Part shown: one piece after another, positions 1-8,842 of the stretch
Layout of the letters: each line of letters begins with the position of its first letter
Position numbering within the stretch: position 1 is the stretch's first letter
Assembly: GCA_040766745.1 (NCBI GenBank)
Contig: JAXGPX010000001.1
Span: forward strand, 186,001-250,000
From: JAXGPX01 sp040766745
GTDB taxonomy: Bacteria; Bacillota; Sulfobacillia; Fermentithermobacillales; Fermentithermobacillaceae
Reading direction: 5' to 3'
DNA length: 64,000 nt
The notes under the pieces: model-generated
Database searches by the model: none
What the model saw: only the letters and a program-made list of their open reading frames with translations
Told to the model about the DNA's origin: nothing
Translations under genes and position numbers: made by a program

Positions 1-5
1 ATGCC

Positions 6-758
6 TTGCCCTGTGAGGCAAGAAAGCCCAGTGAAGCAAAAGTGCCAAATAAGGCAAGGCGATTACGAATAGCAATTGACGGCCCGGCAGGTGCAGGAAA
101 GAGCACTGTTGCCCGTGAAGTCGCACGGATCCTCGGATACACATACCTCGACACAGGAGCGATGTACCGTGCGTTGGCCGTTTTGGCTTTGGACCGCAAA
201 ATACCTCTCGATGACTTTCAGGCTCTGGGGGATATGGCATCGTCAGTTCAAATTGATGCATGTGAAGATAACGGAGTTTTCCGGGTATGGATCGATGGGG
301 AAGAGGTCACAGGTAGGCTCAGGAATCCTGAGACCGATCAGTCTGTGAAGCTGCTGGCGATGGCAAAGCCTGTTCGTCAGGTCCTCGTATCTGTTCAGCG
401 CGAGTTAGCCCGCCGTGGCGGAGTTGTAATGGAAGGACGGGACATAACCAGTGTAGTAATGCCTGATGCTGAAGTAAAGGTCTATCTAACTGCCGGCCGC
501 AAAGAAAGGGCAACACGAAGGTGGCGGGAACTGACCAATAAAGGAGTTGCGATTGCCTTTGACGAAGTACTCTCAGAGATGGAAGCAAGAGATGCAAAGG
601 ATCAGGAAAGGGACTGGGGAAGACTAGTCAAGGTTGACGACGCAGTTGTGATCGACAGCACTTGTATGAGTATTGATCAAGTATGTGAGTCAGTAATTAG
701 ACTCTGTGAGGCGAAGCGGCAGTGTTCTACAATTTCGCCAGATGGGTATTTGGCGTAG
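6..758 (+). CDS. cmk: Cytidylate kinase
   Basis: This enzyme phosphorylates CMP and dCMP to the diphosphates in pyrimidine salvage in the cytoplasm. The P-loop IAIDGPAGAGKST lies near the N-terminus, followed by YLDTGAMYRA and the GRDITSVVMPDAEVKVYLTA stretch, all typical of bacterial Cmk. The protein matches the usual length of about 225 residues once the N-terminus is trimmed. The start is unclear. The frame stays open to the left edge, a TTG at 6 and a GTG at 42 are possible, and neither has a good ribosome binding site, so the true start may lie outside the window. The stop overlaps the start of plsC, so it heads a cmk-plsC-ispH/S1 operon, an order common in Clostridia. Confidence 0.95.
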   Translation: MPCEARKPSEAKVPNKARRLRIAIDGPAGAGKSTVAREVARILGYTYLDTGAMYRALAVLALDRKIPLDDFQALGDMASSVQIDACEDNGVFRVWIDGEEVTGRLRNPETDQSVKLLAMAKPVRQVLVSVQRELARRGGVVMEGRDITSVVMPDAEVKVYLTAGRKERATRRWRELTNKGVAIAFDEVLSEMEARDAKDQERDWGRLVKVDDAVVIDSTCMSIDQVCESVIRLCEAKRQCSTISPDGYLA

Positions 759-1321
759 TAATTAGACTATTGTTCAAAGTAGAGGCAGAGGGGTTCGAGA
801 AAATCCCGTCTTCAGGGGCTTTGGTTGTTTGTGCCAATCACATATCATGGTGGGATCCATGCCTTGTTGCCTACCTGGTTCCACGGCCAGTGCATTTCAT
901 GGCCAAGAAGGAACTTTTCCAGAACCGCTTTTTGGCGTTTTTGTTTGGAAAACTGTACGCTTTTCCTGTGAATAGAGAGAAGCCTGATATTGGTGCTGTA
1001 AAGCAAGGATTGTCAGTTTTAAAGAATGGACATGCCCTTGGAGTTTTTCCAGAGGGAACACGTCAGAAAACCCCAAATCAGCTGGGACAGGGCCACGCCG
1101 GTGCAGCCCTCCTGGCTATGAAGACAGAAGCGCCTCTTGTTCCTATTGCCATAAGGGGTACATATGGTTTCAGAAAAACTATTCGAGTGGCGTGTGGGGA
1201 GCCTTTCAGGGTAGTTCCGAGTGGGGGCAGGTTGTCCGACGATCTCAAGGAAGGTTCCGAAAAGGTAATGTTAGCAATAAAGGAGTTGTGGGATGATTTG
1301 ACCCCAGAAGAAGTAGCATGA
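722..1321 (+). CDS. plsC: 1-acyl-sn-glycerol-3-phosphate acyltransferase
   Basis: This acyltransferase adds the second fatty acid to lysophosphatidate to make phosphatidic acid at the membrane. The acyltransferase motif I is seen as NHISWWDP (about residues 39-46) and motif III as FPEGTR (about residues 110-115). At 199 residues it has normal length for the short clostridial PlsC. It starts with GTG at 722, inside the end of cmk, with GAGG about 11 bases upstream, and it ends in an ATGA overlap with the ispH-S1 gene. Translation of the three genes is therefore probably coupled. The N-terminus is hydrophobic, which fits a membrane-associated enzyme. Confidence 0.93.
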   Translation: MFYNFARWVFGVVIRLLFKVEAEGFEKIPSSGALVVCANHISWWDPCLVAYLVPRPVHFMAKKELFQNRFLAFLFGKLYAFPVNREKPDIGAVKQGLSVLKNGHALGVFPEGTRQKTPNQLGQGHAGAALLAMKTEAPLVPIAIRGTYGFRKTIRVACGEPFRVVPSGGRLSDDLKEGSEKVMLAIKELWDDLTPEEVA

Positions 1322-3672
1322 CTGAAATAAGGCTAGCCAGGCATAAGGGCTACTGCTTCGGTGTAAAAAGGGCCATTGAAATGGTTGAGAAGGCCTTGAA
1401 GGAAGGGCCTTACCCCATATGGACGCTAGGGCCCATTATCCACAATCCTGTAGTTATCGAGGAACTCTGTAAGAGGGGAGTCAGGATGGCTGAAGACCTT
1501 TCCCAGGTCTCTTCCGGAACACTCATTCTTAGAACCCACGGAACCACAGCAGAAGAAAGAGGCCGGTTTTCTCCTGAAATCGACAAGGTTATCGATGCCA
1601 CATGCCCCTTTGTTACCAGGGCACAGAAGAAGGCACGGGAATTTTCATCTTCAGGGAAGAAAGTCCTGATAATTGGCGACAAGAATCATCCTGAAGTTAA
1701 GGCGATTCTATCTTATGCAGGTGCCGGGGCATTGTGCGCAGGGCAGCCGTCAGATATTGATGCTATGCCTCGAGAAGAGCTTGACGGCAATATTGAAGTA
1801 ATAGCTCAGACCACGTCCCGGAAAGAAGATGTTGAAAAGATACTAAAAACTTTGAAGAAAAAAGGTATTTCGGTTGGTCTATCGAATACTATCTGCACAG
1901 CTACTGAAGAAAGGCAAGAGGCTACAAGGGAATTGGCCAGAGAATGTGATCTTGTTCTTGTAGTCGGTGGTAAGACAAGCGCCAATACAGGCCAGCTCCT
2001 GAGGATAGCCAGAGAATGCGGTGCAGAAGCTCATTTAGTAGAGTCGGTAGATGATGTTTTGCCCCATTGGCTTGAGGGAAAACATATTGTAGGCGTAGCT
2101 GCAGGTGCGTCTACTCCCGACCGGGTTATAAAGGAGGTTGTAGGCAAGGTGGAGGAATTGGAAAAGACCAATTTGGATGTGAAGCCAGAGGAACTACAAG
2201 AGGAACATGGACAGGATCAAGGTGGTGGCCTACCACCTGAGACTCTGGAGACTTCTCCCGAAACGCCGGAAGAGGTTGTTCAACCTGAAGAGAAGACGGC
2301 CGAAGAGCTTTATGATGAGTCCTTCAAGACCCTACGTGAAGGTGATATCGTTAAGGGAAAGGTAATGTCAGTAGACGAAAACGGGGCTCTGGTTGATGTA
2401 GGGTATAAGTCTGAAGGAATCATCTCTGCTCAAGAACTAGACCGTCGTGGAGTAATCGGGTCTTTCGATTTGTCTCCCGGAGATGAGATCATGGTCTATG
2501 TCCTTAGTGTAGAGTCTGGCGAAGGGAGCCTACGACTCTCCAAGAGGAAAGCTGATGAGGAAGCAGCATGGAAGAATCTAGAACAAGCTTATAGAGAGCA
2601 AAGCATAGTTGAGGCACCGGTTGCCCAGGAAGTAAAAGGTGGGCTTGTAGTCGACGTAGGGGTCAGAGCCTTTGTTCCGGCATCGCAAGTTGAACGCGGC
2701 TATGTAAACGACCTTTCAAAATACGTTGGCCAGGCCCTGAGAATGCGAGTTCTTGAACTGGATAGGTCCAAGAACCGGGTGATTCTGTCCCAAAGAGTTG
2801 TTCTTGAAGAAGAACACGAGAGACTCTGCAAAGAAACATGGGATACCATTGCCGAAGGCCAGGTGCGGACAGGTACTGTAAAGGGTATAACCGATTTCGG
2901 AGTATTTGTCGATTTAGGCGGAGTCGATGGCCTTTTGCACATATCAGAGATCTCTTGGGGAAGGGTCAATCATCCATCAGAGGTGGTTCATGAAGGCCAG
3001 GAACTCGACGTCAAAGTTTTGAAAGTCGACAAGGAAAAAGGCAGGATCTCGTTAGGACGAAAGCAAGTTCTTCCTGATCCTTGGGACGATGTAGAAACAA
3101 AGTATCCTGTGGGGGCAGTCGTTAAGGGCGAAGTTACCCGTACCGCGCCTTTTGGTGCATTTGTTCAAATCGAACCCGGTGTGGAAGGGCTTGTTCACAT
3201 ATCGGAAATTTCTCAACAGCATATTGCCAAACCTGAGGAAGTAGTTAATTCCGGCGATCAGCTGATGGTCAAGGTTCTACGGACCAGGCCTGATGAGCGG
3301 AAGATCAGCCTCAGCATAAAGCAAGCAGACCAGATGCTCTTGGAGGGTACAGATTCCCAGGGCGATGCTCCGGAAGTTCAACCGGAAGTATCGCAACCGG
3401 ACTCACCTGAACTGGCTGAGGCCCCGGAAGAGGCTCCGGAAGAAGTCCCCGAAGTGGCTCCTCAAGACATTCCCGAGGAGACTTCAGCCGAGGAGGTTCT
3501 CGAAGAGAGTAACCAAGAACAGGTTGAAGAAGCTGTGGAAATGCAAACAGCTGAAGCCTGTACACCAGACGGTTGTGATTCAGAGGCCAGCGAGGAACAT
3601 GTCTGCGAAGAAGCAGCAGAACCCCTGAAATCTGAAGAGGATGAACCGGTGGCCCCTGAGGAACCCAAATAG
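1318..3672 (+). CDS. ispH: Bifunctional HMBPP reductase (IspH) - ribosomal protein S1 fusion
   Basis: The N-terminal part (about residues 1-285) is 4-hydroxy-3-methylbut-2-enyl diphosphate reductase, the last step of the MEP isoprenoid pathway. The three cluster cysteines are visible in GYCFGV, DATCPFV and SNTICTATEERQ. The C-terminal part carries four S1 RNA-binding repeats at about residues 341-410, 428-495, 512-582 and 598-668; the third and fourth have the strong HISEIS ending. A tail of about 100 residues, rich in Glu and Pro, closes the protein. Fusion or adjacency of IspH and S1 is known in Clostridia. Whether the S1 part serves the ribosome or acts as a separate RNA-binding module cannot be told from sequence. 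ATG 1318 overlaps the plsC stop. A hairpin at 3745-3781 follows. Confidence 0.95.
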   Translation: MTEIRLARHKGYCFGVKRAIEMVEKALKEGPYPIWTLGPIIHNPVVIEELCKRGVRMAEDLSQVSSGTLILRTHGTTAEERGRFSPEIDKVIDATCPFVTRAQKKAREFSSSGKKVLIIGDKNHPEVKAILSYAGAGALCAGQPSDIDAMPREELDGNIEVIAQTTSRKEDVEKILKTLKKKGISVGLSNTICTATEERQEATRELARECDLVLVVGGKTSANTGQLLRIARECGAEAHLVESVDDVLPHWLEGKHIVGVAAGASTPDRVIKEVVGKVEELEKTNLDVKPEELQEEHGQDQGGGLPPETLETSPETPEEVVQPEEKTAEELYDESFKTLREGDIVKGKVMSVDENGALVDVGYKSEGIISAQELDRRGVIGSFDLSPGDEIMVYVLSVESGEGSLRLSKRKADEEAAWKNLEQAYREQSIVEAPVAQEVKGGLVVDVGVRAFVPASQVERGYVNDLSKYVGQALRMRVLELDRSKNRVILSQRVVLEEEHERLCKETWDTIAEGQVRTGTVKGITDFGVFVDLGGVDGLLHISEISWGRVNHPSEVVHEGQELDVKVLKVDKEKGRISLGRKQVLPDPWDDVETKYPVGAVVKGEVTRTAPFGAFVQIEPGVEGLVHISEISQQHIAKPEEVVNSGDQLMVKVLRTRPDERKISLSIKQADQMLLEGTDSQGDAPEVQPEVSQPDSPELAEAPEEAPEEVPEVAPQDIPEETSAEEVLEESNQEQVEEAVEMQTAEACTPDGCDSEASEEHVCEEAAEPLKSEEDEPVAPEEPK

Positions 3673-3744
3673 GCAATTCGCCCGGGCAGTGAATTGTATG
3701 TATGAGGTTCTTGCCCGGAAATAAGAAATATTGTGTAATAGTAG

Positions 3745-3790
3745 ACTCGCAGGGTAGCAGTAGTAGTCTGTACCTGCGAGTTTGCTTTTA
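3745..3790 (+). terminator. Probable terminator after ispH-S1
   Basis: A perfect 9-bp stem (ACTCGCAGG at 3745-3753 with CCTGCGAGT at 3773-3781) encloses a 19-base loop and is followed by TTGCTTTTA. The T-tract is imperfect, so some read-through into the DUF1614 gene is possible. Confidence 0.55.
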
Positions 3791-3887
3791 GATCTACAAT
3801 CCTTTGCCAGGCATATCCGGTATGTCGAATAATCACCGAAAACTTCTGGAAACCATAGTTCATAGAGACGGCAAGGAGGGAGTTTTC

Positions 3888-4529
3888 GTGGGATTACCTA
3901 TTGGCGTGATTCTTCTAATTATCGTAGCAATCCTGATTTTCTTTGGAGTTCTGCATAGAGTTTTGGACCGGATGAGGTTGTCTGATAGGGCAGCGCTGGC
4001 CATTATCGTGGCCATGGCTGCAGGAACTTTTCTCGATGTTACTCTTCTGAGGACTCCGGTTACTGTAAAAATGAATATCGGCGGAGGGGCTATTCCTATT
4101 ATTGTGGCTATATGGCTAATCGCCACGTCTGATGAGGCTGGCGAGAAAAGCAGGAGTATTCTCTCGGCCCTTGTTACCGGAGGCGTAATCTGGGGATTAT
4201 CTAAGGTTCTAAGCCCCGATGAGCAAGTTATGCGAGTGGCCCCTATGCTTATTTATGGGCTTGCCGCCGGAATAATAGCTGCCCTATCGGGCCGGTCAAG
4301 GCGGGCAGCATTTGTAGGTGGCTTGGGAGGCATAGTCATTGCAGACATATTTCACTGGATTGAACTTGCAGTAACCAGGGTTCCGGGAACGGTCTTCTTT
4401 GGAGGGGCCGGGGCTTTTGACAGCTCAGTTTTAAGCGCTATTCTGGCAGTCGGGCTTGTTGAACTGGTAGGGGAAGCCAGAGAAAAGGCGATAAAGGTTC
4501 CTGGAGGTGACAAGCGAGATGAGGTCTAG
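3888..4529 (+). CDS. DUF1614 family membrane protein
   Basis: This is an integral membrane protein of unknown function. GTG 3888 is chosen as start because AGGAGG (3874-3879) lies 8 bases upstream; an ATG further upstream in the same frame lacks such a site. The 213-residue product has an N-terminal membrane helix (GVILLIIVAILIFFGVL) and about five more hydrophobic segments, including GGGAIPIIVAIWLIAT and GGLGGIVIADIFHWIE. I recognise the DUF1614 pattern, and this family often sits immediately upstream of spoIIP in Clostridia, as here. The gene overlaps spoIIP, so a link to spore formation or to the same membrane is plausible but is inference. Confidence 0.8.
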   Translation: MGLPIGVILLIIVAILIFFGVLHRVLDRMRLSDRAALAIIVAMAAGTFLDVTLLRTPVTVKMNIGGGAIPIIVAIWLIATSDEAGEKSRSILSALVTGGVIWGLSKVLSPDEQVMRVAPMLIYGLAAGIIAALSGRSRRAAFVGGLGGIVIADIFHWIELAVTRVPGTVFFGGAGAFDSSVLSAILAVGLVELVGEAREKAIKVPGGDKRDEV

Positions 4530-5685
4530 CAAGAAAACTATTGCCCTGGTTATCCTGCTGGTCTTGGCTGCAAGCACCGGGGTTATCTATCTCTACCGGT
4601 CCATAGTGCCTGTAAGTTCCGAAGATACTACCGGACACGCTGAACGTGCCGGTAGCTATTTCACAGTGAAGGACGAAGCGGGAAACACCATTTTTGCCAC
4701 GGGCCATATGGTATTTCCAGGTGATGAGTACGTCGACGAGGAAGACATGAAATACTCAATCATAGAGGTATCAGGCGACGAGGCTATTGCCAGGCCGGTA
4801 GGTAAGATGGAAGCATTATCTCCCATAATACCTGCGTTGGCCGGTGAGGCTGCTGCCAAGGGCGGGGCAGTAGGAATCTACCATACCCACTCTGCTGAGT
4901 CTTACGTCCCATCTGATGGCACAGAGTCAATCCCAGGCCACGGTGGAGTTTTCAAAGTGGGTTCAGCCATGGCAGACCAACTTAGCAAACTTGGTATAAA
5001 CGCCATACACGATACGACCTCTCATGACCCTAATGATGCCCGGGCTTACGACAGGTCACGAAGAACTGCCACAAGCTTACTCAAGCAGAAGAAGCCCCTT
5101 GCCATGTTTGATGTTCACAGAGATGCCGGCCCGGCAGAGCCATATATCAAGGAGATAGACGGCAAGGAAGTTGCCAAATGCATGATAGTCATTGGACGGC
5201 AAAACCCGAAAGCAGAGTCGAATCTCCAGTTTGCAAGGCGGCTCAAAGATGAAGCCAACAGCCAATACCCCGGGCTTGTCAAAGGTATTTTCATGGGAAA
5301 AGCTGATTTCAATCAGGATCTGTTTGACAGGGCTCTCTTGCTTGAAATGGGTACTGAGCAGGTTTCGAGAGAGGCAGCGGAACGAGGTGCATCGCTAATT
5401 GCAAGCCTTGTTCCAGGTGTTTTGCCGGTTTCAGGCCCTGGTGCCACACCGCAAAGCCGTGGTGCCGGCAGAACCATTGGCTGGTTGCTCGGAATTGCTG
5501 TGGCCGGTATTTTTGTATACCTTTGGATCTCTACAGGCAGCTGGGAAGAGATGAAGGCCAAAATACTTGGATGGTTTGGTACAGGCGGTATTAGGGTAGG
5601 TAGTGTTGATTCTGACAGCAGAGACGGTGGGGGAGGGCCCGATGCCGGTTCTTCCGGGCCTAATGGTGAAAGCGGGAAGCAGTAG
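4519..5685 (+). CDS. spoIIP: Stage II sporulation protein P
   Basis: SpoIIP is the peptidoglycan amidase/endopeptidase that works with SpoIID and SpoIIM to thin the septum and drive engulfment. The family signatures are present: IYHTHSAESY with His122 and His124, DVHRDA with His200, and LLEMGTEQ with Glu276, matching the two catalytic His and the Glu known for the family. An N-terminal anchor helix (residues 7-25) precedes the enzyme domain. A second hydrophobic stretch (GWLLGIAVAGIFVYLW) and a Gly/Ser-rich tail close the protein. ATG 4519 is preferred over GTG 4507 because GGAGGTGA at 4503-4510 is correctly spaced only for the ATG. It overlaps DUF1614 by 11 bases and touches the YIEGIA gene. 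Confidence 0.92.
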   Translation: MRSSKKTIALVILLVLAASTGVIYLYRSIVPVSSEDTTGHAERAGSYFTVKDEAGNTIFATGHMVFPGDEYVDEEDMKYSIIEVSGDEAIARPVGKMEALSPIIPALAGEAAAKGGAVGIYHTHSAESYVPSDGTESIPGHGGVFKVGSAMADQLSKLGINAIHDTTSHDPNDARAYDRSRRTATSLLKQKKPLAMFDVHRDAGPAEPYIKEIDGKEVAKCMIVIGRQNPKAESNLQFARRLKDEANSQYPGLVKGIFMGKADFNQDLFDRALLLEMGTEQVSREAAERGASLIASLVPGVLPVSGPGATPQSRGAGRTIGWLLGIAVAGIFVYLWISTGSWEEMKAKILGWFGTGGIRVGSVDSDSRDGGGGPDAGSSGPNGESGKQ

Positions 5686-6549
5686 ATGCCTTACGGAAAA
5701 CCAATAGGCCTGGGGTTATTTGCTGGGGTGCTGGCAAGAGTCTTGTTATTGCGTTCTGATTACCGCCAGTACCCCACTTACCCTCACGGTTATACATCCC
5801 ACCTTTTTCTCGGAATCATTGCCGCCCTTGTAGGAGCAGTATCCATTCCGGCCTTATTGACGAATGAATGGACTGCAGTGACTTTTCTGGTACTTGTGGC
5901 ACAGCAATTTAGAGATATCAGGAGTATGGAAAGGGATTCTTTGAAGGCTCTGGAAGATACGCAACTGGTTACAAGGGGAGCCGACTATATTGAGAACATC
6001 GCAAGGGTATTTGAGACCAGATACTATGTAGTAATATTCGTTGCAGTGTCAACGGCTTGGGGCAGCAGCTATGGTTCTGCCATAGTAGGCTTGTTGCTGG
6101 GAGCCGCATCTCTTGGTTTGAGCATGGTGATGACAAAGGTTGAGCATCTAGGCAGATCAGTACTGGCTGAAATTGCCCCGGTGGTTTTCAGAGATGCCGG
6201 CCTTTATGTTGGTGATATCTTCATTATGAACGTAGGACTGGAGGAATCACGCCTGTATATTTCCGAGCATGGATTGGGTGCAATTCTTACCCCGCTAACA
6301 GAAACTGCAAGGGACACTATTGCCAGCCTTGGACAGAGGCAGGCAATACTTCATGACGCTACAGGGATTCTTGGCGTTAAGAAAGACCTTGATACTCCTG
6401 AATTTACACCGATTGCAAGGAGGCATATAGAATCCGGGCGTGTAGGCTTGTTTATGGTACCTGAAGAGCGTGACGAGGAATTGCTCATCAGAATTGTCAA
6501 GCGTACTCCGGTGTTAGAGTCTTCGAGAGGCCGGACCTTACGCGGCTAG
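5686..6549 (+). CDS. YIEGIA-family membrane protein
   Basis: This 287-residue membrane protein belongs to the family named after its conserved YIEGIA motif, seen here as YIENIARVFETRYY near residues 104-117. Hydrophobic segments lie at the N-terminus (GLGLFAGVLARVLLL), at LGIIAALVGAVSIPALL and at YVVIFVAVSTAWG through LGAASLGLSMVM, followed by a soluble C-terminal half. The start ATG directly follows the spoIIP stop. A 62-residue gene annotated elsewhere as the capping-complex partner of YIEGIA lies 36 bases downstream, which supports the call. The family is found in spore formers, but its precise role is not known to me. Confidence 0.85.
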   Translation: MPYGKPIGLGLFAGVLARVLLLRSDYRQYPTYPHGYTSHLFLGIIAALVGAVSIPALLTNEWTAVTFLVLVAQQFRDIRSMERDSLKALEDTQLVTRGADYIENIARVFETRYYVVIFVAVSTAWGSSYGSAIVGLLLGAASLGLSMVMTKVEHLGRSVLAEIAPVVFRDAGLYVGDIFIMNVGLEESRLYISEHGLGAILTPLTETARDTIASLGQRQAILHDATGILGVKKDLDTPEFTPIARRHIESGRVGLFMVPEERDEELLIRIVKRTPVLESSRGRTLRG

Positions 6550-6585
6550 GCCAGTACGTTCATTTTTCTAAAGTGGTGAAAGCAA

Positions 6586-6774
6586 ATGGAAATCACGATT
6601 CAGAAGGCGATTTTATGCGCTGTTACCGGTGATCCAGGCATGATTCAGGATATTCCTGCCATTATCGTTAAGGATAAGGATGCCCGCCAGGAGAAGGCTA
6701 TGTTGCTTTCCCGTATTCTTCAGGGAGCCGTTCATGACATGGGCGATGGAGTCCTTATTGTGGTTAAGCATTAA
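6586..6774 (+). CDS. Small partner (capping complex subunit) of YIEGIA
   Basis: This 62-residue protein is the size and neighbour expected for the family described as capping complex subunit for YIEGIA. It begins at ATG 6586 with GTGGTGA upstream and overlaps the next gene by one base (TAATG). It has no membrane segment and no cysteine motif. The C-terminal ILQGAVHDMGDGVLIVVKH is the most family-like stretch. The function follows from context only; a soluble protein that binds the YIEGIA membrane protein is the simplest model. Confidence 0.75.
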   Translation: MEITIQKAILCAVTGDPGMIQDIPAIIVKDKDARQEKAMLLSRILQGAVHDMGDGVLIVVKH

Positions 6775-7544
6775 TGCAGAGAAGCCCGGAACTGCTTATA
6801 GCAAGAAGTAAACACAGGTTGCTGAAATATGCTCAAGATAAGGGGATTATGCCCTGGGAAATTACATGGGGAAAACAGGGCTTTGGCGGGCGAGCAAATC
6901 AATTGTTCCTGGCATGGGGCGTTGACCCTTCGCCTCTTGCCGAACGGGCAATGGCTTCAGTAATAAGATTATATATTAATAGAAAACAGGCTGCGCCCAG
7001 TATATTCTATGTTTGCTATGCGGGAACCCACACTTCTGTTGTTGCCTCTGCCCTGCATTTAGACAGCATTTGCTTTGAGGATATTCAGAGCCGCGGCTAC
7101 AAGGCCTTAACCTGTATTCCGTATTTTGACAGGCGTACAACCGCCGATATCGGGGTTCCGGTATACATTGGAAGTGACCGAAACGGATCCGACATTTATG
7201 TTATGGGAACAGGATGGCTGGGTTTGCCTCTTGAGTTATGCCTGTGTGACCTGATCGAGCTGGCGTGTCCCGGCACAAGGGCATGTATCTGCAATGTAAG
7301 GGGAATTCTTGATTTCCAGGCCAGACTGGGAGGCTTTCTTTCAAGGCGATTCAACCTCGTTGTACCCGGGCGCCGCATTATCGCCCGGTCCTTGTCAAGG
7401 AAAGTTCCTATGTTGCGCCAGGCTGCCACATACTGTCTTGACCTCTCTGGCAAGTGGAAGGATAATGGGAGTCACACTGAAGGGGAGGTTACCTGGATTG
7501 ACGGCTGCAAACAGGGGCGGATTGGTATGCCGGGTCGAACCTGA
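6774..7544 (+). CDS. DUF3189 family protein
   Basis: The central part has the DUF3189 hallmark IFYVCYAGTHTSVVASALHL (about residues 77-96), a Gly/His/Ser-rich strand-loop that looks like a binding or catalytic loop. The protein has 256 residues. The 75 or so residues before the motif include a segment reading RLLKYAQDKGIMPWEITWGKQGFGG, so it is longer at the N-terminus than the roughly 150-residue members I recall. The ATG at 6774 overlaps the stop of the upstream gene by one base, and the 3' end overlaps the DUF512 gene by about 47 bases. Function is unknown. The position between sporulation genes and the DUF512/der genes is a common clostridial arrangement. Confidence 0.75.
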   Translation: MQRSPELLIARSKHRLLKYAQDKGIMPWEITWGKQGFGGRANQLFLAWGVDPSPLAERAMASVIRLYINRKQAAPSIFYVCYAGTHTSVVASALHLDSICFEDIQSRGYKALTCIPYFDRRTTADIGVPVYIGSDRNGSDIYVMGTGWLGLPLELCLCDLIELACPGTRACICNVRGILDFQARLGGFLSRRFNLVVPGRRIIARSLSRKVPMLRQAATYCLDLSGKWKDNGSHTEGEVTWIDGCKQGRIGMPGRT

Positions 7545-8838
7545 AAGCCTGGCTGAGTACCTGCAAATCCAACCGGGAGACAGAATCATATCGGTTAACG
7601 GCCACGAGCTCAGAGACGAGATCGATTATCGCTTTTACGCCTCTGAGGAGGACATTATTCTAGATATTGCAGCGGCCGACGGTACTGAAAAGAGTTATGA
7701 TATAGAAAAAGATCCAGATGATCTCATGGGCATAACTTTCGACAACCCGATTTTTGACGGAATGAAGACATGCAGGAACAATTGCTGCTTTTGCTTTATA
7801 GCTCAGCTGCCGAGAGGGTTACGCAAGAGTCTTTATGTGCGTGACGACGATTACCGCCTTTCCTTTCTTTTTGGGAACTTCATATCTCTTACCAACCTCT
7901 CTGATAGTGATTGGCAGCGCATTGGCGAGCAAAGATTGTCTCCTTTGCGGGTATCACTCCATACTTCTGACCCTGGGGCACGGGCAATGCTAATGGGAAA
8001 CCCGGCGGCTGCCCAGGCCATGGGCCACTTGACAAGATTGAAGCAGATGGGTATTGCGGTTCATGTTCAAATCGTTCTACTTAAGGGAGTAAACGACGGA
8101 CAGAATCTCCTTCGTACACTTGAAAGCCTTGAATCTCTGGGAAGCACCGTTTTGTCAGTAGGTGTTGTACCTGCAGTCTACACACGTTACAGAGAAGTAC
8201 TGCCGTCTCCTTACGGAGGACCTGAATGGGCTTGCGAAACCCTTTCTATTCTTGAAAATTACGCTCGGAAGGTACATGAGAAACGTGGAGTTTACTGGGT
8301 CTACGGGGCTGATGAATTCTATTTCCTCTCTGGAAGAGAGTTTCCTAAGTACGAATTCTACGATGATTTTCCACAATTCGAAAACGGAATAGGCATGACT
8401 GCAGACTTCAGGGAAACCCTAAAAATGATTCGGGCAGAACTCAAGCCATGCACAAATGTAGATGATCATGTGGGAAATGGCAGAATACTGGCAGTGACCG
8501 GAGTAATGGCTTATCCGGAAGTTGTCTCAGCCGTGAATACTCTGGGGATTGAGAACAGGATTTCAGTATGCAAAGTGAGAAACAAGTTCTTTGGAGACAC
8601 TGTTACTTGCTCAGGATTGCTGACAGGCCGGGATATTGTTGATACCATACTGGATTTGAAAGGGGCCGGGAAGGAATTTGAGTGTGTGCTGATTCCGTCC
8701 TATTCCGTATTTGAAGGGAAATTCTTGGACGACATGACCACAGGCAACATGGTGGAGATTACAGGGCTTCCTGTACAAGTGGTAGAACCTTCTCCTATGG
8801 GTCTGGTGGATGCGGTGTTTGAATCCGAAGGGGAGTAA
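7498..8838 (+). CDS. DUF512 family radical SAM protein with PDZ domain
   Basis: The order is an N-terminal PDZ-like domain (CRVEPESLAEYLQIQPGDRI, then SVNGHELRDEIDY), a radical SAM core with CRNNCCFC (the Cx3Cx2C cluster ligands), and a C-terminal DUF512 region ending in VEPSPMGLVDAVFE. This family is widespread in Clostridia and lacks a firm reaction. TTG 7498 is preferred because AGGGGAGG (7481-7488) sits 9 bases upstream and the protein then begins close to the PDZ motif, as in relatives. ATG 7465 in the same frame is an alternative with weaker spacing. It overlaps DUF3189 and lies 4 bases before der, so co-transcription is likely. Confidence 0.88.
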   Translation: MTAANRGGLVCRVEPESLAEYLQIQPGDRIISVNGHELRDEIDYRFYASEEDIILDIAAADGTEKSYDIEKDPDDLMGITFDNPIFDGMKTCRNNCCFCFIAQLPRGLRKSLYVRDDDYRLSFLFGNFISLTNLSDSDWQRIGEQRLSPLRVSLHTSDPGARAMLMGNPAAAQAMGHLTRLKQMGIAVHVQIVLLKGVNDGQNLLRTLESLESLGSTVLSVGVVPAVYTRYREVLPSPYGGPEWACETLSILENYARKVHEKRGVYWVYGADEFYFLSGREFPKYEFYDDFPQFENGIGMTADFRETLKMIRAELKPCTNVDDHVGNGRILAVTGVMAYPEVVSAVNTLGIENRISVCKVRNKFFGDTVTCSGLLTGRDIVDTILDLKGAGKEFECVLIPSYSVFEGKFLDDMTTGNMVEITGLPVQVVEPSPMGLVDAVFESEGE

Positions 8839-8842
8839 AGAT

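Noticed and set aside
3311..3863. Long minus-strand frames opposite the S1 acidic tail
   Set aside because: Produced by the biased Glu/Pro codons of the real gene; no ribosome site.
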